The notes beneath the pieces were generated by a model. The model did no database searches and was not told the origin of the DNA. It worked only from the letters and a program-made list of their open reading frames with translations. A stretch of 64,000 bases of DNA from Takakia lepidozioides (lineage: Eukaryota > Streptophyta > Takakiopsida > Takakiales > Takakiaceae), in NCBI GenBank assembly GCA_030704615.1, contig CM060734.1, positions 52,902,042 to 52,966,041 of the forward strand, read 5' to 3'. Of the stretch, positions 12,633 through 24,100 are shown piece after piece (position 1 is the stretch's first letter; every line of letters begins with the position of its first letter). The translations under genes were made by a program, and so were the position numbers.

Positions 12633-15600
12633 CTGTACAGCAGTCCACAAGACACCCTATTCAGCAGTTGCCCTCTCTAGACATTTATGCAGATCTGCAA
12701 TTTTAAAATTTCCATCTTCTTGCCAAGACCTTCCAGCAGAGTAGTTATTCAAGCTATGAAACATTTTAACATTTTAACTTGTATTCTTACACACTTTAAG
12801 CTATCATACTGATTAACAAGAAAGACCCACCTTCAGGGACCGCCAGTGTGACTTTGGCCACCTCAGAGGATCTAGATCCCCTATACCAGTGATAGTGCCC
12901 ATGTATCTGCATTACAAACCCGGATGTCAGAAGGGCAAGGCTCTTTTGTCTCCAGCAGTAAATAAAAGCATACCCTCAGACAGAACAACTGCCCACACAA
13001 AAGAGATTGGACAGCAGAAAACAGAGAGCACAGAGGAACCAATGCTTACCTTCGAACACTAGATTCTTCAGTTTCAAACACCATTCGAAAGCGCATACCC
13101 ACGGTGACTTGGAAGTTGTAGATTGCCTTGTTGTACTTGGCCACTGGTATCACAAATTCTGATGGACTTTGCCTGAAATAATAAAAGCACCCTCAGACAA
13201 GTCCCAATCACCAAGCATGCTGAGACTGGTAGAGACATCTCGTACAAACCAAAAGGCCACTGGCAAGGATATCACAGCCAGGTTGACTTCTTACAGTGAA
13301 TATAACTAGACTATGACATGCAATCACAACCAATGCACAAGCCTGGAGAATACTGTTACTACGGAAGCCAGATTTTGAACGCAGTTACTAAGCATAAACT
13401 ACAGGACAAAAAAGTGTGGAATGGAAGTGTATAGCCCCCTTAAGAAAGCAGATCAGGCAGACTGGATTGTTCTTGTTGCCTTGACTGTGCAAAAATTGCA
13501 AGCAGAACACTACCACAGAAAAAGCGGGTAATCTTGACTACCACTTCAAGGGTTCCGAAAGATGGAGCTATAGAAAGGAACTACAGAAAGGAGGTCTATC
13601 TGCCAAGGCATGTGTATGGTGATAAAACGTCCAATGCTAACACATGCCAATTTATCATGTGCAGGCAAAACACTCCAAGGAAATAGTCATCCTAGACAGA
13701 CTCAGTGGTGAGACAGTACCTCGGGTTGTAAAAGATAGTGAATCGGCTGCTTGTGGCTGCAGCATGGTTGGCAGCTGCAAGGACCCCAATGTGCATGCTG
13801 TCACTGGACAGCACTGACGAGGGCATAATTGTTTGCTGCCTGTTTGCACGCCTTAGTCCCAGTAACAGCTGGCCCTTTTCATCCCTGGTAAAATGTCAAC
13901 ATTAGACAGGAATATTGAAAATCAACACACCAGAGGAATCTTAAGTAAATGGCAGCCTCAGATTTCCCTCTTCTTTACATAGATGTAGAAGGGAAAGATA
14001 TGTCAGATATTTAGAACAAGGGTGTCTAATTTCTTTAGCATCTGATACTCATGAGATATACAAAACATAACCACTCCTGAAGTTTCTTTAGCATCTGATA
14101 CTCATGAGATAAACAAAACATAACCACTCCTGACGTAAACAGCCGTTACAGAAATGCAGCAATCCTTCTCACTCGAGGGTATCAATGTGAAAAGATGACC
14201 GATCCCAAATTCTTAATCAACGTCAGTAATTGGTACACAACTAATAACATACCTGATAAATAAAACTGAATCACCCGCTTGCAGTCTCTTCGCACTCACA
14301 AACACACTCCACCCTGTTGTAAGTAAATGCCTGCGAGGTTGACCTGCACCATTTTGAAAGATTCCATATCAATATTATTGTAGCCCAACTGGCCTGACTT
14401 TCAAGAGTCATTCAATGATAGTTACATGCGGGTTCGTCATATGTTGTTTCAAGGCATGCAAAAGACCTGCAACCACTTTCCAAGAAAAACGAAGACTTTG
14501 CATACCGCGATAAATATGGCGAAAGTGCCACTCCTGATCATGTAAGTCCCTGGCCACTAGTTCCTGTGCTGGGGGCTGTTGCGAGTAGTCCTGCAAAGTT
14601 TTAACATGTCACATGTATTGCTTCTGATTCAGTAGACACTACCAAAAGTGAAAGAACTTCTGAGGTGGCCTAATTAGCACACGACTAGATAGAGCCTGCT
14701 AGTAGTACCAAACTAGAGTTAACCTTGAATATGGAAGTGTGAGCGCACCAGAGGAGGAAAAACTTTCTCAGCAGCACGCCGTGGTATTGAAAAGCCACCA
14801 TGAGTGCTAGTGTCACTTGCAGTTAAGGTCTTGCAGAAATAATCTGTTGGTTGCTTGCTGTGTCGGCTATGATCTGGCGATAACAATGGTTCCTTCTCCT
14901 GCTGCAATTTTTCAATCCAGGTGCTGATAAGCTACACGGTAAAGTTACCAAACCATTGGTCATGCAAAACCTCAAAACCCTACTTTTAGATTCAACAGGA
15001 CAAAGCCAAAGTCACTTTTGACTAACAGAAACACCTCCTAGGAACTTACAGCAGCAGAAAGAGGTATCAAAGTCATCTGCGCATACACTTCATCTGTTTC
15101 AAGGTCCGCCTGCAGGATCCAACAACACAAGCATCAATACCGCAATGCAATGTAACAGACCTGCATTACAGTTGAAACAACTTCAGTATGCAAAGAGGCC
15201 TCCCATATACTGATGTACATGGGAAGACTACAAGACTCCTACAAAGCTGTTATTGCAGCCATCATATTTGCGGTACAGCCCATTCATTTTCTGAACTTAC
15301 ACAAGGATACCATTGAGGCATGGCCTAGGTGTAACAAATGCCTGCCAGAATCAGGCCAGTAGTAGACTTGCCAAAGGATTTCTCTGTAGTCAGTAGTTGC
15401 TCATCCCATCTGTTGTATGGCAGCCACTCAACAAATCCTGACAAGTTGTAGCTCCAGATAGACAACAATGAAAATGCAGCCACAGGCAAGACACAAGTAA
15501 TATACAGAAAGGCCAATAAACATACATGAAGAGTGACATTGTCGAGCAAACAGATGAGTCGCGAGGGAAGGCTAGGATAGTTGGGGATATGGGCATCAGC

Positions 15601-17741
15601 CTCCTTTTGTGTCGATGCAGCAACCTAACACCATCCAATCAGCAACTTTAGAAACTGGAAAGATGGTTGTCTTACAGTAAGCAGAGATATATCAACAGAC
15701 ATAGAATGAGGCAGCCCTTCCACCACCTCAAGTAGCCAAGCCAATTACCTGCTCAGTGTGACCTTGAGGAAAGTACACCACCCGTGTACCCACTGGTGGT
15801 AGTGAAACCAAAGGACCCGCACAAGCATGCCACAGCTCCGAATTCAGACTTCTTCTTTCCCCTGTCACTGCTACCACGCAAGTGTAAGGCATTCCTCAAG
15901 CACTTTAGTTCTGTGGCACAATACTTGTTCAGCTACCCCAGTTTTCATCACAGCATGTCCTGCTGCCCTTTCGGAACATCTGACATTAAAGTGCCAGCTT
16001 GATCCCCCAAGATCTGTGTGAACAGAAAACATGTAATGTTCAACAGGGTCTTAAGAAAAGATCCGTGGAGACAAGTGGCTGCTAACTTCCCACAGGAAAC
16101 GAGAAACTGAGTCTCTTTCAGGTATCATCCTCATATAACACCTGAAGAAGACCGAATCAGGTGCAAAACGAGTCTTTTCTATCCTCCCACAGAGATGTCC
16201 CCTTTACATGATTGTTGTGCACAGCCAGCACTGGCACAAACTGGCTAACCCTGGTAAAACACCAGCCTTGCTACGGACAGCCATGGCAGATATCAAAATG
16301 ACCATGTTCAGCCATAGAGAGTTACTGTGCCACAATAGCTTGACTAATAGTGTTGAAGAGGGCCAGTGCTCTCAGATGAGCTTGAATAACAGCTGTATGT
16401 TCAGTACAGCCCCTCCTGCTCTGTGGGCACCTGAAAGCTGAGGCAATGTCTGCGTTCTCTCAAAGACTCCTTGACTGAGACAGAAGATGGGGTTATGCTA
16501 ACCATTCCGCTACCCGTGGGCTTTGGTAAGGGGTTATGCAAGACCTTGGCAAATATTCAGTCACAACAGTGAGCCGCCTTGCCCACTATCAAGGACTACT
16601 AGACGACCAATAAACTTGTTGATCCACAGCCTCAACCACATGAGCAGTGTTGCTGTCTGGAACCAGGCAGCTCATGGCCATTCCACACTACTCCTTCCAT
16701 CGCTGTTAGTGGGGGGGATTGTCTGGAGAGCTCCAGACATAGAAGGACCCTTTTCTTTGATTGCTGATCGCTTGACCGAAGAATGACCGAGTATCCCGTG
16801 CCCCGATGGGCCTGCTACCTTTGAGGTAAGATGTGAGTGATGAAGCGATGCTTTCAACCCCTGCTAGACTCAGAAGTCCTAGAAAGCAGGAATGCCAGCC
16901 TTGCAAATGAAGCACTTTCAGTCTGAAAATCCGAGTGATCTTGGAACCTTCCAGGAGCTTAATGCTATAATCTTAGATGATCGTGCGCTAGCAAAGACTG
17001 GGGACCTCTCCCAGAACATAACGAGGGTACATTGACGGACATCATTCTTCCTCTCGCCTCAAAACGCCTCTTTCCAAACACCTTCATGGAAGTGTAAGCT
17101 ATGACATTTGTCAAGGCCAGCGACAGAAACTTGACAGTAACCAGACTGCGCAAGATGTGCATCCAAACTTCAGGGTCTGGATGGCTAGCTGGCCGGCAAA
17201 TTGCACGACCAGAAGATTGCTGAGAACTATGCTCGGAAATGAATTAACTTCAAGACAGTTAGACCAACACGATGTACTAGCAGGTCTGAGGAAGACAGTC
17301 CACAAGTAATCCATGGTACTTAGACGAGTATACATTGGCCATTTCACTTTAAGACAGCACCGGTGTCAAACGCTGATCTAGTCCAAATTGGCCAAAAACG
17401 TAGGAGACTAGGAGGCAGAAAAATAACAATGTTGGAAGGGAAAGACAACCTGCAGCTGAAAACTTCCTAACTGTAGACAGCTGCATGCAATAGACGGACA
17501 AAAGCAGCACCTAACAAATACACCACCGGCACCGCATCAGGCAAGCCAACAGGCTAGGAGAAGCGTCAAGGATCCCACTGCGAGAAGGCATCGGGGAGCT
17601 ACATCGGAGTTCTTCCCGTAAGCAAACGGGACGATTGACAAATGACTAACGGACATACAAAAGACACAGCAAGCACTAGATTTCGATACCTGTTTCCGCC
17701 TGAGTAGCATAGCCAGAGGCGGAGATCCTCATGGAATACAT
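9956..17741 (-). CDS. ARF: Auxin response factor, class A (ARF5/7/19-like activator), 15 coding exons
   Basis: A transcription factor that binds auxin response elements in the nucleus and recruits Aux/IAA partners. The joined exons sum to 2667 nt from ATG 17732 (888 aa), and every junction keeps phase. An in-frame ATG three codons upstream (17741) follows an in-frame stop and would add MYS. The MRIS start at 17732 resembles other ARFs. Domains: a dimerisation segment ([20 protein letters not shown]), the B3 DNA-binding domain from about residue 128 ([20 protein letters not shown]), the ARF ancillary domain (about 235-355), a Gln/Ser/Pro-rich middle region (about 384-760) typical of activators, and a C-terminal PB1 domain (about 764-850). 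PB1 has its basic Lys ([13 protein letters not shown]) and acidic loop ([17 protein letters not shown]), so it should oligomerise. PFLLCPPP and the [14 protein letters not shown] stretch point to the ARF5/7/19 branch. I see no disabling lesion. Confidence 0.93.
12831..17732 (-). CDS. ARF: ARF exons 1-10: dimerisation, B3 and ancillary domains
   Basis: Coding exons in transcript order are 17690-17732, 15749-15867, 15526-15624, 15050-15109, 14749-14901, 14506-14590, 14253-14343, 13720-13884, 13050-13172 and 12831-12906. The first exon is only 43 nt ([14 protein letters not shown] plus one base) and is separated from exon 2 by a 1.8-kb intron. Its phase-1 end joins exon 2 to give [13 protein letters not shown], as in other ARFs. 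Exon 5 has the weakest donor (CTG|GTGCGC). The other donors are GTAAGT/GTATGT-like or close to it. Confidence 0.88.
14031..14136. repeat. 53-bp tandem duplication in ARF intron 7
   Basis: A unit starting ttctttagcatctgatactc occurs at 14031 and again at 14084, with only about three differences. It lies inside the intron between exons 14253-14343 and 13720-13884 and does not touch splice sites. Confidence 0.85.
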
Positions 17742-18700
17742 GAGGAGCTGTCGAAACTACACTAAGATGAGTAGAACGGAAAGGTCGACGAGAGTCACGT
17801 AGTTCAAGTTCAGTCCAGACTCCCCAACATCTTCAGAGGAAAAGCTGATGCTCCATATTCACAACTAGACATTGGCGAACCCTCCATCTGCTCAATGAAT
17901 GCTCAAGCTCCATTCCAAAGCCCCAACGTACTCCCAGACCACCTCTGTCCAACTGGCGCGCATAATGCAGCTCTGAGTCTCTCTCCACCTGTTACATCCG
18001 TCCAAGAAGCCAGTTGAGCTCCCCTACTTCCTTCCTTCCTTCCTTCCTTCCTTCCAACCTTCCTTCCTCAGACCCACTGATCCGAGCTCCGTTCCTGCAG
18101 ATCTCTGGCAAGCCACCACTTCTCCCTCCCACCTCAAACCTGACACCCACAACTTCAATCGAGCTCCTCCTCTACTCTACAAGTTTCACTCTACCATGTC
18201 GTGCAGGCGCCCCCCATAACCCATGTCTTCTCACACTGTCACTCCTCCTTGCAACACCCACACAACCCTCACTCTCTTCCCATCCAACAACCCACATCTA
18301 GATTCTCTTCCCCCTCCCCTACTCTGACCCCTTCTGTCCGACCTCAGGCCTCAGACGCTGTCTTGTCTCTCGTAATGCTGCCCGTCTAACCTGGCTGCAG
18401 AGGAGTCGAGGATGACATAGTCTTCTCCCAAAAAGGCAAACTGAGAGAGAAGATAGGAGTTACCACCCTTCTTAACTCAAACCCAACCACAGCCCCCAGC
18501 CCCCCAACCAGGGTTAGTGTAAGGCCAGCTCATGTATGGGTTGCCATCCCCTCCTTTGCCCCATCCCTATTCATCATTTGCACTGTTTTTGCATCATCAC
18601 ACTTGCATCATTCCCTCTGACACTGTCAAGCATGCTCTCCCTCCCACTCCATTCTGCTTGTGATCAGTCAGAGTTTCCAATTGTCTTCACCCAAATCTTT
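17742..18700. promoter_or_regulatory. Presumed ARF 5' leader and promoter region
   Basis: Sequence upstream of the minus-strand ARF start. A TTCC microsatellite occupies 18028-18055, with a second short run at 18060-18067. On the plus strand TGTCTC (the canonical auxin response element core) occurs at 18364-18369. One six-base match is expected by chance in a region this long. The transcription start cannot be placed from sequence alone. Confidence 0.35.
18028..18067. repeat. TTCC tetranucleotide microsatellite
   Basis: Seven uninterrupted TTCC units at 18028-18055, then AACC and two further TTCC units. It lies about 300 bp upstream of the ARF start codon. Confidence 0.9.
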
Positions 18701-19322
18701 TTTTCCTTCCGCCAAGGGAGTTTTTGGGTAGAATCCCAAATCCCTTACTGAGTTCCACCCGGGAGTTCAAATTCATGCTCTTCTTCTTTGTTCCCGTTTG
18801 GCAAGTGCAGGTTTTCCCACACAAAAGAAGCACCTGAAAGTCTATGAGAGAACTTGAGTGCAAAGAACAAAAAGTTGGGTGGGGACCAGAGAGCAAACAC
18901 ACGAGATGAGAAGATTTGATTCCAACTATGGTACTTCCTCCTTTAAGGGAGAAGAAACAAGAAACCAAAAAACATCCCTGGAAGAAAGAAACATGAAACA
19001 AGTGAGAGCATCTTTGTAGTACAACCAAACCCAACCACATGAGCAGCAACAAGAAGGTGGGAACATTAGTGCGCTACTACAGGTGGTGAGAGAGGAACAG
19101 GTCAGCCAACACAGATAGCACATGTGTGGAGGGGAGGGGAGGACAGCAAAAAACATGCCATGGGAGGGCAAGGGCAAGGGCAAGTTGGCAGACAAAGGCA
19201 GAGGCAGTGGCAGGCTCTGCCTCCCCATAGCCAGGCATTGCTTGCTGCCCTGTTAGGACAGTATGTACATAGGTGGTAGATATTTAGTCATCTCCTTGCT
19301 CTCAGCATCCAACCCCCCTTAG

Positions 19323-19685
19323 CCTAGTGTCTGGCATGGGTTAGCACTAACATCGGTTGATATATCTCGAGGGAATTGCAATCGGACTCTGGTGTACTCA
19401 CATTTCTTGTTAAACAAGTTGAACATTTGTATGGGACGATGCTAACATTAGCGGCCAATCTTTAGTCTTCTGTGACTTAGTTGGTTTGTTTGTAACCATG
19501 TGATGATGAAATGTTGAAAGTCCAAAACCCCCTCAAGTACCCCAGTGTCCGGAGCGGGTTAGCACTAACATAAGTTGCGCTATCTCCCGGAAATCGGACT
19601 CCCCACTCCCGGTGTGTGTGTGTGCTTGTTAAACAATCCAACATCTCCGCGATTAGCTGCCAAATCACGGCTTAATCTTCATTCT
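19323..19685. repeat. Diverged repeat pair of about 150 bp, 217 bp apart
   Basis: Copy one (19323-19473) and copy two (19540-19685) share gggttagcactaacat, a following yrgttg...atatctc block, cttgttaaacaa and a ttagc-ggccaat-like end in the same order. They differ by small insertions, including a GT run in copy two. They look like two members of an old dispersed repeat. Confidence 0.6.
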
Positions 19686-21141
19686 TATGTTCGCAGTCCC
19701 CCAACAGCCTTTATTGGTGTGGCACCACAGTGTTAGGAAACATATGAGGGTTCTTTGCATTGATTTGTGTTTATCGCAGTTTCCTGTAACATTTTTCATC
19801 ATGGGTTGGCTAAAATTTCAACACATTATAAGTATGATGTACTCTCCGGGGAAGAGGATTTGATCCATGTTAGAACAATCACACATTAGTCCAAGTCCTG
19901 GGACACATGTCCCAATGCTGCGGATGGGTACATGTTATTGGAGAGTGAGGCTTAGGCCATCGATATGTTCAGCCAAAGGTTAATGCGGGATCAATGCGAT
20001 ACGAATAAACACGATGCGCACTTACTTGGTGTGCCCTCTATAAACAATTAGAGGAAGACTTAAGGGTATATAGTATATAGTTGGCACTGTGCTTTGAGAT
20101 AAGACTTGGAATAAATAAAGCAAAATGTACTAAAATCCTTTGTGAGGGCCCACAACAAATAAGTTGCATAAGCTTTGATCATATCCTTACTTGGATATAT
20201 ATACTACACATGACTCATAGGATAAAATCAATAACTACTTTTACAAACTGGCATGCTGACATAGGAAAGGTGATGTTGGTATCTCCTATTTTCATGGCAA
20301 TATACAGTGTCTTGAATTAAAAGTAACATATCTTTTTGTCACGTCTGTAATGGCCTCACTTACACGTCAAGTAAATATCTAACAAGTGAAAATATTCATG
20401 GAGTTTTAATATGCGCTAGATATAAATTCCAACGATAAAACAGTGATATTTACCCCTCGTGTGTGTGTACGCCCCCAGCAATTTCCCCCTTTTAAAAGAA
20501 AGAAATGATATATGATTATCAAAGGTATCTTGACAAAATACTTCTACTTATCAAATCTCAAACTGAGGATTCATCATGCTTTGACTCAATTTTGGAATTG
20601 TCCAACAAAATTCATCAGACGGTGATGCTGACGTTAATTGGGTCACTGGAGCTCTAACTAAACCCTAAATTGTTGTGTGTGATCCTAGCTGGGATGCACA
20701 ACATCTCAAATTTTCATGAAAGCATGTTTTGACTGCCAAAAATGTAAGTTGTGGCAAGTGAGGCCCCACCGCCCAAGAGACCTGTGAATTATACTATAGA
20801 AAACTTCAACGAACCCATGTGTTATACTGGGCCCAGCACTCTATCAACCTAATCGTTGGCCTTGGGATGAGGCCTCCATTTATGGCCCCCCTCTCCTTGC
20901 CTTTTTCTCAAGCTTTCGGTTGGCTTAAACATGGCGAAGGATCCAAACTATGGCTACTCATAAGCGGATTCGAACCAATGTTCAGGAAATGGGTAACGTA
21001 TGATTCAAGATATCGGCAATATCAAATGGTCATGATAGTGGTTACTCCTGTTACAGGAGGGAGCGGTTCAATCCCCCCAAGCTCGTTGCATAGCCAAACA
21101 AAGAAAAGGAAGTGCCTTGATTTTAAAAAATAAGAAAATAC

Positions 21142-21170
21142 AAGCGACCGCCAATATTTGGCGGTCGCTT
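21142..21170. repeat. Perfect 13-bp inverted repeat with 3-nt loop
   Basis: AAGCGACCGCCAA (21142-21154), TAT, then its exact reverse complement (21158-21170). The stem is GC-rich in an A/T-rich setting and is followed by a T-rich run. No gene adjoins it. Confidence 0.85.
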
Positions 21171-24100
21171 CATTTTTTGTGTAATAGAAACCAGCAGGCC
21201 GCAAACTGCTGGTTTGATTTGGGGGGAGGTCTACATGGTATATTTGTGGAGGAGTGCTTTTTCTTTGGTTTTGTCTCACTATGATCCGATCCGTGTCTTC
21301 CATGCAACATCGATAGTTGATGGTTGCTGATTGTGCAGCCGCGTGGAGCAACCTGTCACTACCTCATATTGCGATGCGCACACAAAATTTTGTTGTTTGC
21401 ACGAATGTGGCGTTTTGATAACGGAAAACAACACACAAATGTAGACCCCTAAATGGCTCCGGACCCAACTCCAAGGAACAACCCTAATTCATGGACATCA
21501 TCCCTGCAAGAACTACAACTTTGCAGTGGACGACAGCTGCAGTGCAGAGATGATGTTGAATTGTCTCTGAAAGGCAAGTGCACCCGCCCTCCACTTGCAG
21601 CAAGGCAGAGCTGGGTCTCCCTCCCCACCGGGCCTGTGATGCTCCAGGCATGGGCACAGCAATCCACATCAATGGCAGGTTCCAAGCACTGTGTAACTTG
21701 GAGCTACCTAATCTCAACCCTGGATTGGGTTTGGAATTTAATTCACCGTCAGAAAGCTACAGTAGTATTGCTAGTCACATTTGAAGTGAGTTAGTTATCT
21801 CATTCAGGCGCTGAGATGACTTACTGTGGAAGTGTGATGAAGACAACTACATGACCCACCTTCAGAAACACACTCTACACACACTCCATTGGCCCCACTA
21901 AGACCAATGCGCATCTGCACCAAGCTAACCCATCAGTTTTGCCACCCACATTCCCTACAAACTTGTGGTGAATGCATCTTGCCAAAGGACCCTCAAGGAC
22001 ACTGCAAGCAAAGGGTACAGGTGGGGAAGAGGCGGTTGGTAATGCGGCGAGGGTCGGCGTCTTCCCTCGGCGGTTGCCATCAGTGCGGGTGTGGTCCCCA
22101 GACTGAGCGCAACAACATCTAAGTATGTATCATCACAACAACTCATCACCGTGCAGGGGGCTATACATCCGGCATGTTCGGATGTGAAGTGTGGGCACAC
22201 TGAGGACGGTCATGTGGGGGGATTGGGGCCCCTCACATTGAATGCTGAATTGACTGGGGAGTTGGCAGCTTCCCTATGGGACCTGCTCCTGCTGACTGCT
22301 GGATGGTCACAATGGATTGGGGACCAGCTCCAAGTGGGGCCACCCGGTTGACCACAGGTGAGGCTCAACCCCAAGTCTTTCAGAGCTCTCACGGTTGTGG
22401 GTAGGTGAAGCTTCCGAAGTGACCTATGAAAGTTACGCTTGGCCCACCGCAAGGAATCATGACGAGACGGGTGTTGGCGATCACGGGAAGCGCATACCAG
22501 TACCCAATCCCTAAGTAGCACATCACGCAGTTTCTTAGCCTATTGGGCTTCATTGCCCACAGTGATCTGAAGCAGATAGAGATGGTGGCTGTGCGTGGGA
22601 GAGGTGGGTGGCGGGTCGTGATTGGCGCTCGATCGCCCCGAGTTGGAGAGAGTTTACAGCTATTCAACCTGGGTTCTAGAAATCTGTCTGTGTCTAGGGT
22701 TTGCAGGTTGAATCAGGTACGTTACTTACCAGTCAGGCTGTAGGTAGAGTGCAAGGAGTTATGTGCAGTCCTGCCGGGAAAAGACAAAAAATGAGTCACC
22801 ACTAGGGGAGAGATGTCAGTTGAAAGCTCTGCATGTGCTCTCATGATTTGCTAGGGCAGGAGAGAAGGTTTATGACAGAGTGCTGACTTTGTTGTTTTCT
22901 TCAATGTATTGAGCTTCGGCATCCCTGCTGCACCAATGCCACGGGCCAGTTGAAAGAAGCCGCAATGTTCAAGTGCATTATACTTTTGCAGTTGCAGCCC
23001 TATTGATAGAAAGTTTCTTCATTCAACCTGGCGGGATAGATCTCTGCTAGATTTAGACTCAATCCTCCAACCAGGCTGAATTGAATGCATCCCTGGAATA
23101 TAATCCGGATCCTATCGCCCTTCTTAAATCGCCCGAGAATAATATCATGCTATCTCGTCCCCCCAACAGCTGAGGTCACGATTAGGTTAACAACTCTACC
23201 TTAACGTCTCGCACAAGCCAAGCTGGAGGCAGCCAGGGCCTTCTCCCTTATTTTAGCCTTGTTTTTCTGTACAAGAAGGTGGAGGTTGCTTCTGGCCTTT
23301 AATGTTCGTAACTAACTCTCTGCACGGGGCAGAGATTAGGGTTTTGTTTCTCCCTCATGTCAATAAAGGCATATCCGAAACCCACATCCCTAGATCTCAT
23401 GTTCCTTGCAATCATTTACTGGTGCCAATCGGAGTAGGAGTAGGTGGTTGTCACAATTGAAATAGGTAGATCACCACTTGCTCTCACCTCATGAAGTTCT
23501 GTCGTTTGATCACCCTATCAGGGCACAGATAAATGGCGATCTTGGAATGTCTCTCTACAATCTGCCTTTCTGAACTTTTTTGTCTCCCTTGGACAAGTGT
23601 TAGCGGAACCACTTGTCACTTTCCTTGGCTCCATCTTGCGTGGGTGAGCTTAACGTGACCAGCGAGCAGCAGACCATGATCAATCCGGGTAATAAGTACT
23701 AATGACAACCAGTACACATGTACTACCCTCAGAACTTCATGCTTGTTTTGCCTAAACACACTTGTTTATAACTCAGATACGGTATAAGTACTAGTTTTAT
23801 TTGGAAGCACAGTCTCAATTTGACTTCTAATCAGCGTCCGATGACAATGCATTGGACTTCTGCACCTTCTTTAATGTGACTAACTTGGCGCTCCCAGTTT
23901 GAATCTCCTCTTCAGTACCAACAATCTTCATGGCACATAACGATCAACATCAAAGAAACACGGCTATTTTGGTAAGCTGCCTCTCAACTCTTGATTCTGA
24001 TGTGCAAACATATACTGCATCACATTTAACCACACAGAGATTCCCCGGATTGGGGGGTTTTAAGTTCAACCATTACTAACCGTTCAGTACAAACCACAAA

